From: Spartinivicinus poritis
GTDB lineage: Bacteria; Pseudomonadota; Gammaproteobacteria; Pseudomonadales; Zooshikellaceae
Direction of reading: 5' to 3'
Assembly (NCBI RefSeq): GCF_028858535.1
Contig: NZ_JAPMOU010000013.1
Location: 84,210-148,209, forward strand
DNA length: 64,000 nucleotides
The notes beneath the pieces are model-generated. The model was given only the letters and a program-made list of their open reading frames with translations, did no database searches and was not told the origin of the DNA. Positions 9,277-17,617 of the stretch are shown here, in pieces. Positions within the stretch are counted from its first letter, which is position 1. Every line of letters begins with the position of its first letter. The position numbers were made by a program, and so were the translations under genes.

Positions 9277-10287
9277 ATGCAGCAAGATAAAGAGATTGCT
9301 TTTGATCTTATGCGATGCATTGCATCAATTGGTGTTGTTGCTATTCATGTTATCAGCCCATACCGTCAGTTACTCAATGAAGTTCCGCTTAATGATTGGT
9401 TAATCGCCGTTAGTGTTGATAGTTTTTTTCGTTGGGCTGTTCCTATTTTTATAATGATTTCAGGCGCATTATTACTGCATGATAGTCGCCCCTTTAACCT
9501 TACTTATTATACCAAACGTAGATTACTTAAAGTATTTATTCCTTTTTTAGCCTGGTCATTATTTTATCTTTGCTTTTCTGGGCTTACTTACACAGGCTTT
9601 AACCCTGATATAATAATAACCAAATTACAAACTATTTATAAAAAAGCTAGCTATTATCATCTGGGCTTCTTTTATTACTTTATCCCGCTTTATTTCGTTA
9701 TCCCGCTACTTAAGTCATTGGTAAAAAGCGATCAGCCTATTTTTCTATACCTATTATTGTTAGCCTGGTTAACAGCATCAGGCTGTCATTTATTTTATTT
9801 TGATGGAGCATTTACTCATAAATTAGTGCTTTACTCAGGCTATTTAGTTTTCGGTTACTTATTATGGCAGCACCCCATACAAGGGGTTAACTGGTTACTA
9901 GTGCTAGCTGGGTTAGCCGCTACTATTACCACCATAGCAATGGTGGTTAGTCTTAGTTTAGAAAATAATGACTTTACTGTTGGCCGCTGGTTGTCTTATA
10001 AAACCCTTAATCGGGTGCTCATTGCAGGCATGGTATTTGTGGTTCTTTTATACTGCAGCCGTTTTATCAAAGGCTATTGTAAAAAAGTCGTCAGCTTTGT
10101 CAGTCAATACAGCCTCGGTTTATATTTTATTCACCCTATTTTTCTTTGGCCATTAAAAGAGTATGAGCTTTACTTTGCTAACCCTTTATTGACGATATTC
10201 TGTTGGGTCAGTCTGGCTGGGGGCTTAGCGCTACTGGCGAGTTGGTTGTTGGGGAGGAGTCAGTACACCAAGTGGCTAGCACCTTAG
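9277..10287 (+). CDS. Membrane acyltransferase (acyltransferase 3 family)
   Basis: 336 residues and about ten hydrophobic segments. The N-terminus IAFDLMRCIASIGVVAIHV carries the conserved Arg (residue 14) and the His (residue 28) typical of acyltransferase-3 proteins such as WecH/OafA, which O-acetylate surface sugars. The sequence PIFIMISGALLL is the second family landmark. AAGGGG precedes the ATG by 8 bp. The stop codon lies inside the left terminal repeat of a short element starting at 10285, so the original C-terminus may have been slightly different. The acceptor substrate cannot be told. Confidence 0.75.
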   Translation: MQQDKEIAFDLMRCIASIGVVAIHVISPYRQLLNEVPLNDWLIAVSVDSFFRWAVPIFIMISGALLLHDSRPFNLTYYTKRRLLKVFIPFLAWSLFYLCFSGLTYTGFNPDIIITKLQTIYKKASYYHLGFFYYFIPLYFVIPLLKSLVKSDQPIFLYLLLLAWLTASGCHLFYFDGAFTHKLVLYSGYLVFGYLLWQHPIQGVNWLLVLAGLAATITTIAMVVSLSLENNDFTVGRWLSYKTLNRVLIAGMVFVVLLYCSRFIKGYCKKVVSFVSQYSLGLYFIHPIFLWPLKEYELYFANPLLTIFCWVSLAGGLALLASWLLGRSQYTKWLAP

Positions 10288-10430
10288 GAGGCTGTCGCAA
10301 AACTACTGCGCTTGCAAATACAGCGTTAAAAATCGGCTCAAAGTACTCATTTATTAAGTATAAACTCCGCCTTTTCGCCGATTTTTGCCTTGTCTTTGCT
10401 TCGCTCATCACCTTTTGCAACACCCTCTTA
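10285..10430. repeat. Short element with terminal inverted repeats, overlapping the acyltransferase stop
   Basis: Left end TAGGAGGCTGTCGCAAAA (10285-10302) pairs with TTTTGCAACACCCTCTTA (10413-10430), 15 of 18 matching. Inside, AAAAATCGGC (10328-10337) pairs with GCCGATTTTT (10377-10386). There is no open reading frame of its own, so it resembles a non-autonomous miniature element. Related ends can be seen at 18915-18935 (CAACAGCCTCTTAGGG) and 41776-41790 (GGAGATTGTCGCAAAAG). Confidence 0.55.
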
Positions 10431-10565
10431 GGGAGATAAATAACCCTTCGCTTTGGCTATACTCTTAGCGAATGGCAAGTTCCTTATTTCGTTCACATTT
10501 CTTCCTCATTTGTTACGTACCTTTAAATCATCAACAAACAACAGCAACGAACGAGGTACCACACA

Positions 10566-10985
10566 ATGAACAAACTAGGTTATGGCTTAGCAGCAATGGC
10601 ACTGACGCTTCCTTTAGCTTTCAACAACTTAGCCTGGAGTGAACCCCATCCTGGAAAGCATAAAGGACCTAAGATTGCCAAGGAACTATCCCTTACTGCT
10701 GAGCAAAAAGAAGCATTTAAATCCATCATGAGCAACCAGCGTAAACAACGTTGTGCAATTCATGAAAAGTATCGGCCACAAATTCAAGCTGAAATGGAGC
10801 AAATACATCAAAGCACTGTTAGTCAGCTGTCCAGTGTTTTATCAGCAGAACAAATTGATAAATTCCAGCAACTTCATGAAAAGCGTAAAGAGCGTCGTCA
10901 GCAGCATAAAAAACGTTTTAATTGCGAACAAGGCCCTGGTTTCAAAGGTAGACACTCTGCGCGTGGAGAAAATACAGGGCTATAG
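10566..10985 (+). CDS. Spy/CpxP-like periplasmic protein
   Basis: 139 residues with a signal peptide of about 25 residues (cleavage near LAWS-EP). The mature part is an all-helical, basic protein with the LTxxQ-type motifs LSLTAEQKEAF and LSAEQIDKFQQL, the hallmark of Spy/CpxP. Spy is a periplasmic chaperone controlled by BaeR and CpxR in enterobacteria, which fits the BaeSR-like pair 1.4 kb upstream. A GAGGTA ribosome site precedes the ATG. Which of Spy, CpxP or a metal-stress relative it is cannot be decided from sequence alone. Confidence 0.75.
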   Translation: MNKLGYGLAAMALTLPLAFNNLAWSEPHPGKHKGPKIAKELSLTAEQKEAFKSIMSNQRKQRCAIHEKYRPQIQAEMEQIHQSTVSQLSSVLSAEQIDKFQQLHEKRKERRQQHKKRFNCEQGPGFKGRHSARGENTGL

Positions 10986-11069
10986 GATAGATATTTAAAA
11001 TAACCGACAAACTTTTTTATTATTGCTCGGGAATAACTCCACTAATCAAGTTGTTAATGAGTATGACTG

Positions 11070-11101
11070 TTAGCGAAAAGCAACAAACTACTTTTCGCTA
11101 A
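11070..11101 (+). terminator. Rho-independent-type hairpin after the spy-like gene
   Basis: TTAGCGAAAAG (11070-11080) pairs perfectly with CTTTTCGCTAA (11091-11101) across a 10-base loop, followed by a T-rich stretch. It separates the spy-like gene from the lipoprotein/sigma operon. Confidence 0.65.
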
Positions 11102-11131
11102 TAGTTTTATTTATTTAATAGGAGTAACTCG

Positions 11132-11506
11132 ATGCATAAACTACGTCTTACCGCTGCCGCACTATTTATTGCGACCACTGCTGCTTGTGCTAATGCAGGC
11201 CACGGGCCAGCTCAAAAACAAAATGGCATTTTGGTAGGGGATAATGGCATGACGCTTTATACCTTTGATAAAGATGTCGCCAATTCAGGGAAAAGCGTTT
11301 GTAATGGCAAATGTGCGGTCAATTGGCCCCCTTTATATGCAGACAAAGCGGCTAAGCCTAGCGGGGACTTTTCCATTGTTACCCGAGATGATGGCAGCAA
11401 ACAGTGGGCGATTAAGGGCAAGCCCCTATACTTTTGGATTAAAGACCAAAAACCAGGTGATACCACTGGCGATGGCTTTAAAAATGTATGGCATGTTGTT
11501 CAATAA
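11132..11506 (+). CDS. Secreted-repeat lipoprotein (COG4315-like)
   Basis: 124 residues. The N-terminal signal ends in TAAC, with a possible lipidated Cys19. The rest contains two copies of the small secreted repeat: GILVGDNGMTLYTFDKD...CNGKCAVNWPPL, and GKPLYFWIKDQKPGDTTGDG...WHVV. Proteins of this family are of unknown function and are frequently found beside ECF sigma/anti-sigma pairs, as here (24 bp upstream of the sigma gene). It may be the periplasmic sensor or the main output of that system; this is inference. A GGAG ribosome site is present. Confidence 0.75.
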   Translation: MHKLRLTAAALFIATTAACANAGHGPAQKQNGILVGDNGMTLYTFDKDVANSGKSVCNGKCAVNWPPLYADKAAKPSGDFSIVTRDDGSKQWAIKGKPLYFWIKDQKPGDTTGDGFKNVWHVVQ

Positions 11507-11530
11507 TCATTGCTGTTCTTGAGGTGATGT

Positions 11531-12043
11531 ATGGATAGCTTTGAGGCTCATTTACCCCGCTTGCGCCGTTATGCGATTGCTCTAACAGGCGACCAACACG
11601 CAGCAGATGACCTAGTGCAAGACACGTTGGAAAGAGGCTGGAGAAAGCTATCATTATTTCGACGTGGTAGTCGGCTGGATAGATGGTTAATGACAATTAT
11701 GCACAATGTGTTTGTTAACCAATATCGTCGCCGCATACCACAGCCCGACCCTTACCATGAACTCAATGAAGAGCCCAGCAGCCGAGCTACCCAAGCTGAT
11801 GCTTTGGAGCTACGTGATATCCGAGTCGCTATTGCTCAACTGCCAATTGAACAGCGCGAAGTGCTGCTGCTGGTCACCCTTGAAGAATATTCCTACGTTG
11901 ACACAGCAAAAATTCTCGGTATTCCCCAAGGGACAGTGATGTCAAGACTCTCCCGAGCCCGTGCCAAACTGGCCACCATACTTGCTAACAATAATAATCC
12001 AAGCAATGATAGCCACCCGCATTCGCTGAGGATTGTGAAATGA
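11531..12043 (+). CDS. ECF-type RNA polymerase sigma factor
   Basis: 170 residues with the two ECF domains. Region 2 is at about residues 5-68 (RRYAIALTGDQHAADDLVQDTLERGW, then DRWLMTIMHNVF). Region 4 is at about residues 95-152 (LPIEQREVLLLVTLEEYSY, then the helix-turn-helix ending GTVMSRLSRARAKL). It overlaps the next gene by 4 bp (ATGA), so the two are translationally coupled, the usual sigma/anti-sigma layout. GAGGTGA serves as ribosome site. It probably directs transcription of its own operon, including the upstream lipoprotein gene. Confidence 0.88.
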   Translation: MDSFEAHLPRLRRYAIALTGDQHAADDLVQDTLERGWRKLSLFRRGSRLDRWLMTIMHNVFVNQYRRRIPQPDPYHELNEEPSSRATQADALELRDIRVAIAQLPIEQREVLLLVTLEEYSYVDTAKILGIPQGTVMSRLSRARAKLATILANNNNPSNDSHPHSLRIVK

Positions 12044-12828
12044 ACAAGCCAAGTGAAAATGAACTACATGCCTATGTGGACAACCAACTGGATCCAGCCC
12101 GTCACAACGAGCTTGAGCAATGGCTAGCAGAACACCCTGAAGAAGCGAATCAAATAAATAATTGGAAAAAGCAGCAACAACTCATCCAGCAAGATTTTAC
12201 TGCTGAGTTATCAGCCCCTATACCCAATCATTTAAAACTAGCTGCTCGCCGCCCTGCTGCTCAGAGATCAGCCTGGTTTCGGGTTGCTGCCGCTGTTGCC
12301 TGGATGACTTTCGGTGGAATAGTTGGTTTTAACCTTCAAGGTAAGTACACTCAAGAACAAAACATTCCTCCTATTGCTGCCACCCCTCCACCATCGTTTT
12401 TACCCATTGCTCAACAGGCGACTTTAGCGCATGTGGTTTACACCCCTGAAGTGCGCCACCCCGTTGAAGTAAGAGCAGATCAAGAAGCTCATCTTGTTAA
12501 GTGGCTTTCAAAACGATTGGGTATTCAGCTGCGTATCCCTCAACTAACAAGCCGTGGTTACCGTTTAGTCGGTGGACGTCTATTACCAGGTGACAAAGGC
12601 CCTGTTGCGCATTTTATGTACGAAAATAATGCTGGCAATCGCCTTACTCTTTATGTTCGCCATGATGCAACAGAAAATCGTGAAACCGCCTTTCACTACA
12701 CCCAAACTAATAAGGTAGGTGTATTCTATTGGGTAGACCGCGAATTAGGTTATGCATTAACAGGTGAATTACCGCGCGATCAATTACTGGGGTTGGCAGA
12801 ATTGACCTACGACCAACTCAGCTCATAA
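12040..12828 (+). CDS. Membrane anti-sigma factor
   Basis: 262 residues. The N-terminal cytosolic domain opens ELHAYVDNQLDPARHNELEQWL, the anti-sigma-domain fold, but the CxxC that completes the usual zinc-binding HxxxCxxC is absent, so this is a zinc-free variant. One membrane helix lies at about residues 82-105 (AAAVAWMTFGGIVGF) and a periplasmic domain of about 155 residues follows. It is coupled by a 4-bp overlap to the sigma gene and should hold it at the membrane until an unknown envelope signal arrives. Confidence 0.82.
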   Translation: MNKPSENELHAYVDNQLDPARHNELEQWLAEHPEEANQINNWKKQQQLIQQDFTAELSAPIPNHLKLAARRPAAQRSAWFRVAAAVAWMTFGGIVGFNLQGKYTQEQNIPPIAATPPPSFLPIAQQATLAHVVYTPEVRHPVEVRADQEAHLVKWLSKRLGIQLRIPQLTSRGYRLVGGRLLPGDKGPVAHFMYENNAGNRLTLYVRHDATENRETAFHYTQTNKVGVFYWVDRELGYALTGELPRDQLLGLAELTYDQLSS

Positions 12829-12846
12829 CTGATTGATGGCATATCA

Positions 12847-13242
12847 ATGAAAAAACTAATGATTTATTTCTCGGCAGGTTGTTTGGGTGCTCTTGCCAAT
12901 AGCTTAACGGTTTGGTCATTTGGCTATTTCGGTATTACCAGAGCAATGGATGTTGCTATTGCCCCTTTTTTAAGCCCTGATTGGCTTTACCCACGTATTG
13001 TATGGGGTGGTATCTGGGGACTATTGTTTTTATTGCCTTTTATGAAATCTAAACTATTGCTTAAAGGCAGCCTGTTGAGTTTAGGTCCAACGGCTGTTCA
13101 ACTGTTTGTGGTATTCCCCTATAAGGCCCATAAAGGTATGGCTGGACTTGAGCTTGGGTTACTGACACCAGTATTTGTTGTATTTTTTAATTGGGTTTGG
13201 GGATTTGTAGCAGCGCTAGCAATCAAACTCACCAGAAGGTAA
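12847..13242 (+). CDS. Conserved four-helix membrane protein
   Basis: 131 residues and four hydrophobic segments (about 4-24, 50-66, 75-95 and 103-125). It has the conserved-looking motifs GCLGALANSL, RIVWGGIWGLLFLLP and FNWVWGF. It starts 18 bp after the anti-sigma gene and is probably the last gene of that operon, since a perfect hairpin overlaps its stop codon. No known function; a glycine-rich membrane protein of this kind is common in gammaproteobacteria. Confidence 0.65.
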   Translation: MKKLMIYFSAGCLGALANSLTVWSFGYFGITRAMDVAIAPFLSPDWLYPRIVWGGIWGLLFLLPFMKSKLLLKGSLLSLGPTAVQLFVVFPYKAHKGMAGLELGLLTPVFVVFFNWVWGFVAALAIKLTRR

Positions 13243-13260
13243 AGCTTACCTTCTGGTGAG
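13228..13260 (+). terminator. Perfect 15-bp hairpin overlapping the stop codon
   Basis: CTCACCAGAAGGTAA and TTACCTTCTGGTGAG pair perfectly around a 3-base loop; the left arm includes the last codons and stop of the membrane protein. A weaker stem (ACCCTAA/TTAGGGT, about 13263-13289) follows. Together they separate this gene from the convergent OmpA-like gene and could end transcription from both sides, although no long T-tract follows. Confidence 0.6.
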
Positions 13261-13296
13261 TATACCCTAACGTTGCATAAATTAGGGTAGAAAGGA

Positions 13297-13947
13297 TTAA
13301 TACTGAGCAGGCGGCTTCAGGTTAATTTCTACCCGGCGGTTCTGCTGGCGACCACCCGTCGAACTATTATCAGCAATCGGGTTGTCAGGACCGGCACCAT
13401 AATAACTGACCCGGTTTGGTGTCACACCTTGGTTGATCAAGTAACTAGCAACACTTTGCGCCCGTTTCTGCGACAGTTGCTGGTTATATTGATAACCACC
13501 AGTACTATCAGTGTGGCCAACAACCTCAACACCATTCTTATCAAATTCTTTCAACACAGTTGATACTGAGTTGAGTACTCGATAGAACCCAGCCTGAATG
13601 TCGTATGAATTAGTATTAAAGGTGATGTTACCTGGCATAATTAAGCGTAAGTGATTGCCTTGACGCTGTACCCGTACACCTGTACCACGAAGTTGCGCTC
13701 TTAGCTTATCTTCTTGCCGGTCAACATAGTAGCCATACCCAGCACCTGCCGCAGCACCTGCAGCTGCACCTTTAAGGGCACCTTTTTTACCATCAGCCAA
13801 ACCACCCACTACAGCACCGGCTAGTGCACCAATCCCACCGTATTTTGAGGTTTTATTAAACTCTTCCTCCCCGGTATAAGGGTTGGTCGTTTGGCAGCCC
13901 GCCAGCACTGTTACAGCCAAAGTTGTTGCAGCAATTTTCTTTATCAT
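13297..13947 (-). CDS. OmpA-family lipoprotein (YiaD-like)
   Basis: 216 residues. The signal peptide ends in the lipobox LAGC (Cys18). A glycine/alanine-rich glycine-zipper segment follows at about residues 38-75 (GALAGAVVGGLADGKKG). The OmpA C-terminal peptidoglycan-binding domain is at about 95-210, with the motifs VEVVGHTDSTGG, LSQKRAQSVASYL and NRRVEINL. It is expected to be an outer-membrane lipoprotein that grips peptidoglycan. TAGGATG upstream provides the ribosome site. It is a single-gene unit facing the preceding operon. Confidence 0.85.
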   Translation of the reverse strand: MIKKIAATTLAVTVLAGCQTTNPYTGEEEFNKTSKYGGIGALAGAVVGGLADGKKGALKGAAAGAAAGAGYGYYVDRQEDKLRAQLRGTGVRVQRQGNHLRLIMPGNITFNTNSYDIQAGFYRVLNSVSTVLKEFDKNGVEVVGHTDSTGGYQYNQQLSQKRAQSVASYLINQGVTPNRVSYYGAGPDNPIADNSSTGGRQQNRRVEINLKPPAQY

Positions 13948-14090
13948 ATAAGCATCCTATACAAAAAGTGGATTACTTTCATAAAGCAATAGTGACCTAC
14001 TGGCCACTTTTTTAGTTCAGCCGATTGTAACCTCATTGTTTGACGACAAAAAGTAAACGATCAAAGTTTGTGAAATCGGCATAAAAAAGA

Positions 14091-14190
14091 TATATATCCA
14101 ATACGAGTGGTTTTTTAGGGGTGGCCAGCGCATAACGAAGCCCCATGGGCCTATATAAAGGGTGAACTGCGCTCATACCCTATGCGAAGC
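14091..14190 (-). repeat. Dispersed repeat family 1, copy D
   Basis: On the minus strand this matches the family core (ATAGGCxCATGGGGCTTCGT, then a run like CACCCCTAAAAAACCACTCGTATTGG). It lies in the 356-bp gene-free gap 13948-14303 and is one of four copies in the window (others at 15545, 24439 and 62269). Apart from it I see nothing further in that gap. Confidence 0.6.
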
Positions 14191-14303
14191 TTAAAAATCA
14201 CTTGTGAATGAGCATACCTCAAAACACAATTCCAGTACCTATCTACCGAGTGTCTTGCACTTTTGATAAATCTCTCACCACTTTATTGAACAATAACTAA
14301 AGA

Positions 14304-15479
14304 TTAGACTGGCTTTCTGGTCAGTAACTCAGAGATCAATCTCACACGATCAGTGGCTTTATTAGAGAGAACGATATCTGCCATCCGACATATCATCTGC
14401 TCAAAGTCTTCATCTAAACAGCTACCCCGCTCAAGCAATGCATTAAACTGATGGGTATTATGGTTAATAATTTCTTCACAATAACTCAAGTCATTGTCAT
14501 CAATAGGTAAACGAGCAATAGCCTGCACAAGTTGTTGAGTGGTCTTTTCCGTCATAGTCGCTACTTGTTGTATTACTTCTTGACAGCTATCCCCTGTCTT
14601 TTGCACATAACGATGAACCCTCAGAACTAACATTTTCATTATTTCTCGCTGTTCTTTAAGCAGGTTTCTCTCTTCTAACACAGATAGTTGGCGATCAATG
14701 ACTTGAAGGATTTTTTCAATCAGCGTAAATACTAAATCTTTATCTTGCTTAATTTGCTCAGGAATGACTTTAACCAACAATGAAACATCACCATAATTAA
14801 ATATCATTTTTTTACCAAACTGGTAGCGCTCTCCCATTCCTTTTAACTGATCAAGCAACTGCGACTCCAGCGCCTTTGCCATACCATGAGCTTCCATATT
14901 TTTTACTGAATTATGACAGCGTAATTGCAAGCTGCACTCTAAATTAAAGGCCCTCATGGTTTTAAATAGTTGCTGACTCAACTCATCAATATTCTCAGTC
15001 TGCAGTGCCTCTAAGTTAAAATCGATAACGGTATTTAACAAAAATTTTTGCTTATCTTCAGCAAACTCAGGTATTTTTAACTGCAATCTTTTCTTCAACT
15101 GCCGGCTGGCAATCGAGTGGAATATCTCTTTCGTTATACGAGCACTCAACTCCTGGTCTGACACAGTACTTGCTATTAAGTCATGGCACCCCATTTCCAG
15201 CGCTTTCACTTTAAAGTCTAGCTCCTGGCAGTCCGCCACCAATACCACTGAAATATTATTGCCCTGATCAAACTCATAGAGTTGTTGGCACAAGGTTAGT
15301 AGTTGCTCATCACTCCCTATCACCCGTAACACAATGACATCAACAGCCGGATTTTCAGCAGCAGTAAAGCAGTCATCGGCAACCTTTAAAGGGATTACTT
15401 CAAAGTATTGAGTAAGCCGTTGGGTTAAAGGACCATTGAATGACTCATCATAAATTGCGATGGTATGTTGCGACGACAT
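14304..15479 (-). CDS. Receiver-like (degenerate response regulator) protein
   Basis: 391 residues. About the first 120 residues look like a receiver fold (YDES acidic pair at 10-13, alternating strands and helices), but the residue at the expected phosphoacceptor position after the third strand (VIVLR, residue 52) is Arg, so phosphorylation is doubtful. The rest is mostly helical with likely coiled-coil segments around residues 245-285 (LEERNLLKEQREIMK). There is no DNA-binding, GGDEF or HD domain that I can recognise. AAGGAGG is a strong ribosome site. It stands alone between two dispersed repeats; its role is unknown, perhaps as a scaffold or signalling protein. Confidence 0.6.
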   Translation of the reverse strand: MSSQHTIAIYDESFNGPLTQRLTQYFEVIPLKVADDCFTAAENPAVDVIVLRVIGSDEQLLTLCQQLYEFDQGNNISVVLVADCQELDFKVKALEMGCHDLIASTVSDQELSARITKEIFHSIASRQLKKRLQLKIPEFAEDKQKFLLNTVIDFNLEALQTENIDELSQQLFKTMRAFNLECSLQLRCHNSVKNMEAHGMAKALESQLLDQLKGMGERYQFGKKMIFNYGDVSLLVKVIPEQIKQDKDLVFTLIEKILQVIDRQLSVLEERNLLKEQREIMKMLVLRVHRYVQKTGDSCQEVIQQVATMTEKTTQQLVQAIARLPIDDNDLSYCEEIINHNTHQFNALLERGSCLDEDFEQMICRMADIVLSNKATDRVRLISELLTRKPV

Positions 15480-15544
15480 ACCCCCCTCCTTGGGAAAACA
15501 AAAGCCGATTTTAATCCCATTAAGTGTAGCTGATGGGCAATGAC

Positions 15545-15684
15545 TCGTATTGGGTATATACCCTTCACGAATGATTTCTAGGTTTTGTTATCTTCATTCC
15601 TCGCCCCAATCACCTATTATTTATAGGCTCATGGAGCCTCGTCACTTGATGGCCGCACCTAAAAACCATTCGTATTGGGTATAC
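15545..15684 (+). repeat. Dispersed repeat family 1, copy A
   Basis: The ends are inverted relative to each other: TATACCCTTCACGAATGATT on the left, and the reverse complement of AACCATTCGTATTGGGTATA on the right. CGTATTGGGTATA also appears directly repeated at 15545 and 15671. The core contains CCCCAATCACCTATTA and ATAGGCTCATGGAGCCTCGT. It lies in the gap between the receiver-like gene and the acyl-CoA synthetase gene. Confidence 0.65.
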
Positions 15685-15773
15685 TACTCTTAAAGACCAT
15701 AAATTTTTCAAGATAATAAATCCCTTTATAAGAGTAGTAAAGAGCACCTCTAATAGTTGTTTATGGCCTCTGA

Positions 15774-17417
15774 TTATTGGATATCTGCTCGAATTTTCTT
15801 TTTATCTATTTTCCCGACACTGGTTTTAGGAATTGCCTCGACAAATTCTATACGATCAGGAATCGCCCACTTATTAATTTCACCTGTATCAACATATGTT
15901 TGTAAATGTTGTTTAATGGTTTCCGCCGTTGCCGTTTGATCTTTTTCTAACACCAACATAGCAAAAGGCCGCTCTCCCCAACGATCATCAGGTATGCCCA
16001 CAACAGCAGCCTCTGCTATTGCCGAGTGTTGTGAAAGCAGGTTTTCTAAATCAAGGGATGAAATCCACTCACCACCGGTTTTAATAATGTCTTTCATGCG
16101 ATCGCAAATTTGCACAAACCCTAACTCGTCAATAGTGGCCATATCGCCTGTATGTAACCACCCTCCCTGCCATAAGTCTTCACTCTTTTCTGGCTCTTTA
16201 AAATAGCCTTGAGTTAACCAGGGCGTACGGCACACTATTTCGCCTACTGACTTACCATCATGAGGTAATAACTTGCCATTTTCATCCATTACTTCTAAAT
16301 CAACCAGCGCTGAAGGAATGCCCGTTTTAATCCGATAATTCAATTGCTCATCAGGATTTAGCGCCTGTAGTTCATCATTTAAATAAGCAACAGCTAATAG
16401 AGGGCAGGTTTCGGACATACCATAAGCCCCATTCAGATGAATCCCCACCTCTCTTGCTGCAACAGCCAGCCCTTTGGGTAATGCGGAACCGCCAATTAAG
16501 ACTTTCCAGTTATCAAACTTAATATTATTGGCCTTGGCTGCCTGAACAATCATAAACATAATGGTCGGCACACAATGGGAGAAAGAAACTTTTTCTGTCA
16601 TATACAACTTGAGCAGCATTTCTGGCTCATATCGGCCAGGATAAACCTGCTTTGCACCTAACATGGTCGCTGCGTAAGGCACCCCCCAACCATGCACATG
16701 AAACATCGGGGTAATAGGCATGTACACATCAGAAGACTTCATTAAATCATGTCCAGACAAGGTGCCCAGTGCCTGGGCAATGACTAATGAATGCAACACT
16801 AACTGGCGGTGAGTGAAATATACTCCTTTAGGGTTACCGGTAGTGCCTGTTGTATAAAAAGTTGTTGCTACGCTATTTTCATCAAAATCCGGGAAATCAT
16901 AGTGCGAATCGGCCTCAGCCAATAACTGTTCATATTCGCCAATAAAAGGTAATTTGTCAGGCACTGCTGCATTTTTATTATCAGACAGCAGCACATAGTT
17001 AGTGACCGTTTTTAGCTGGTCATGAATACCTTCAATAATCGGTAAAAACTCATCATTGACTAGTACCAATGTGTCGTCTGCATGATTCATGGTATACAAC
17101 ACCTGATCAGGCGACAGCCGTATATTAACCGTATGGATAATGGCCCCAATCATCGGAATTGCAAACATACACTCAAGATAACGGTGGCTATCCCACTCCA
17201 TCACCCCCACTGCATCACCGGGCTTTACCCCTGCTTTTACCAGTAAATTAGCTAGCCGACAGATGCGTTCTTTTAATGTGGAATAGTTGTAGCGCATTTG
17301 ATCACGGTAAACAATCTCTCGATTGGGCTCATAACGGCCACCAGAGAGTAACAGTCGTTTCAGCAGTAAGGGGTAATTATAAGCAGATTGAGTAGGGTCA
17401 ATTATCTTGGTTTTCAT
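15774..17417 (-). CDS. Fatty-acyl-CoA synthetase (AMP-forming, AlkK-like)
   Basis: 547 residues, the normal length for the ANL superfamily. The AMP-binding P-loop is TTFYTTGTTGNPKGV near residue 190, the second core motif is GAYGMSETCP near 325, then HTGDMATID near 410, and the C-terminal lysine lies in PKTSVGKIDKKKIR. It activates medium- or long-chain fatty acids as acyl-CoA via an acyl-adenylate. The layout is closest to AlkK-type medium-chain ligases. It diverges from the thiolase gene, so the two probably serve fatty-acid degradation or polyester metabolism from a shared control region (17418-17617). Confidence 0.85.
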   Translation of the reverse strand: MKTKIIDPTQSAYNYPLLLKRLLLSGGRYEPNREIVYRDQMRYNYSTLKERICRLANLLVKAGVKPGDAVGVMEWDSHRYLECMFAIPMIGAIIHTVNIRLSPDQVLYTMNHADDTLVLVNDEFLPIIEGIHDQLKTVTNYVLLSDNKNAAVPDKLPFIGEYEQLLAEADSHYDFPDFDENSVATTFYTTGTTGNPKGVYFTHRQLVLHSLVIAQALGTLSGHDLMKSSDVYMPITPMFHVHGWGVPYAATMLGAKQVYPGRYEPEMLLKLYMTEKVSFSHCVPTIMFMIVQAAKANNIKFDNWKVLIGGSALPKGLAVAAREVGIHLNGAYGMSETCPLLAVAYLNDELQALNPDEQLNYRIKTGIPSALVDLEVMDENGKLLPHDGKSVGEIVCRTPWLTQGYFKEPEKSEDLWQGGWLHTGDMATIDELGFVQICDRMKDIIKTGGEWISSLDLENLLSQHSAIAEAAVVGIPDDRWGERPFAMLVLEKDQTATAETIKQHLQTYVDTGEINKWAIPDRIEFVEAIPKTSVGKIDKKKIRADIQ

Positions 17418-17617
17418 TACCGGAAATTCCTTTTTGTTTTAATATTTCTATTTAATATTTCTGTAAAAATTTTATCTACCTTTTTGTTACATTTGCTCAA
17501 AATCTAGTATACGTTAACTGACTTACAGTACTGAAATATTTTGGGCTAGCCAAAACCGGTGGAGCACGATAAAGTCATATCAAAAAATAACGCTATTATC
17601 ACCAATTAGGATAGATC

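Noticed and set aside
10203..10439. 78-codon plus-strand frame (and a minus-strand frame at 10208-10423) over the acyltransferase end
   Set aside because: They lie across the end of a real gene and a short inverted-repeat element; no ribosome site and no protein-like pattern.
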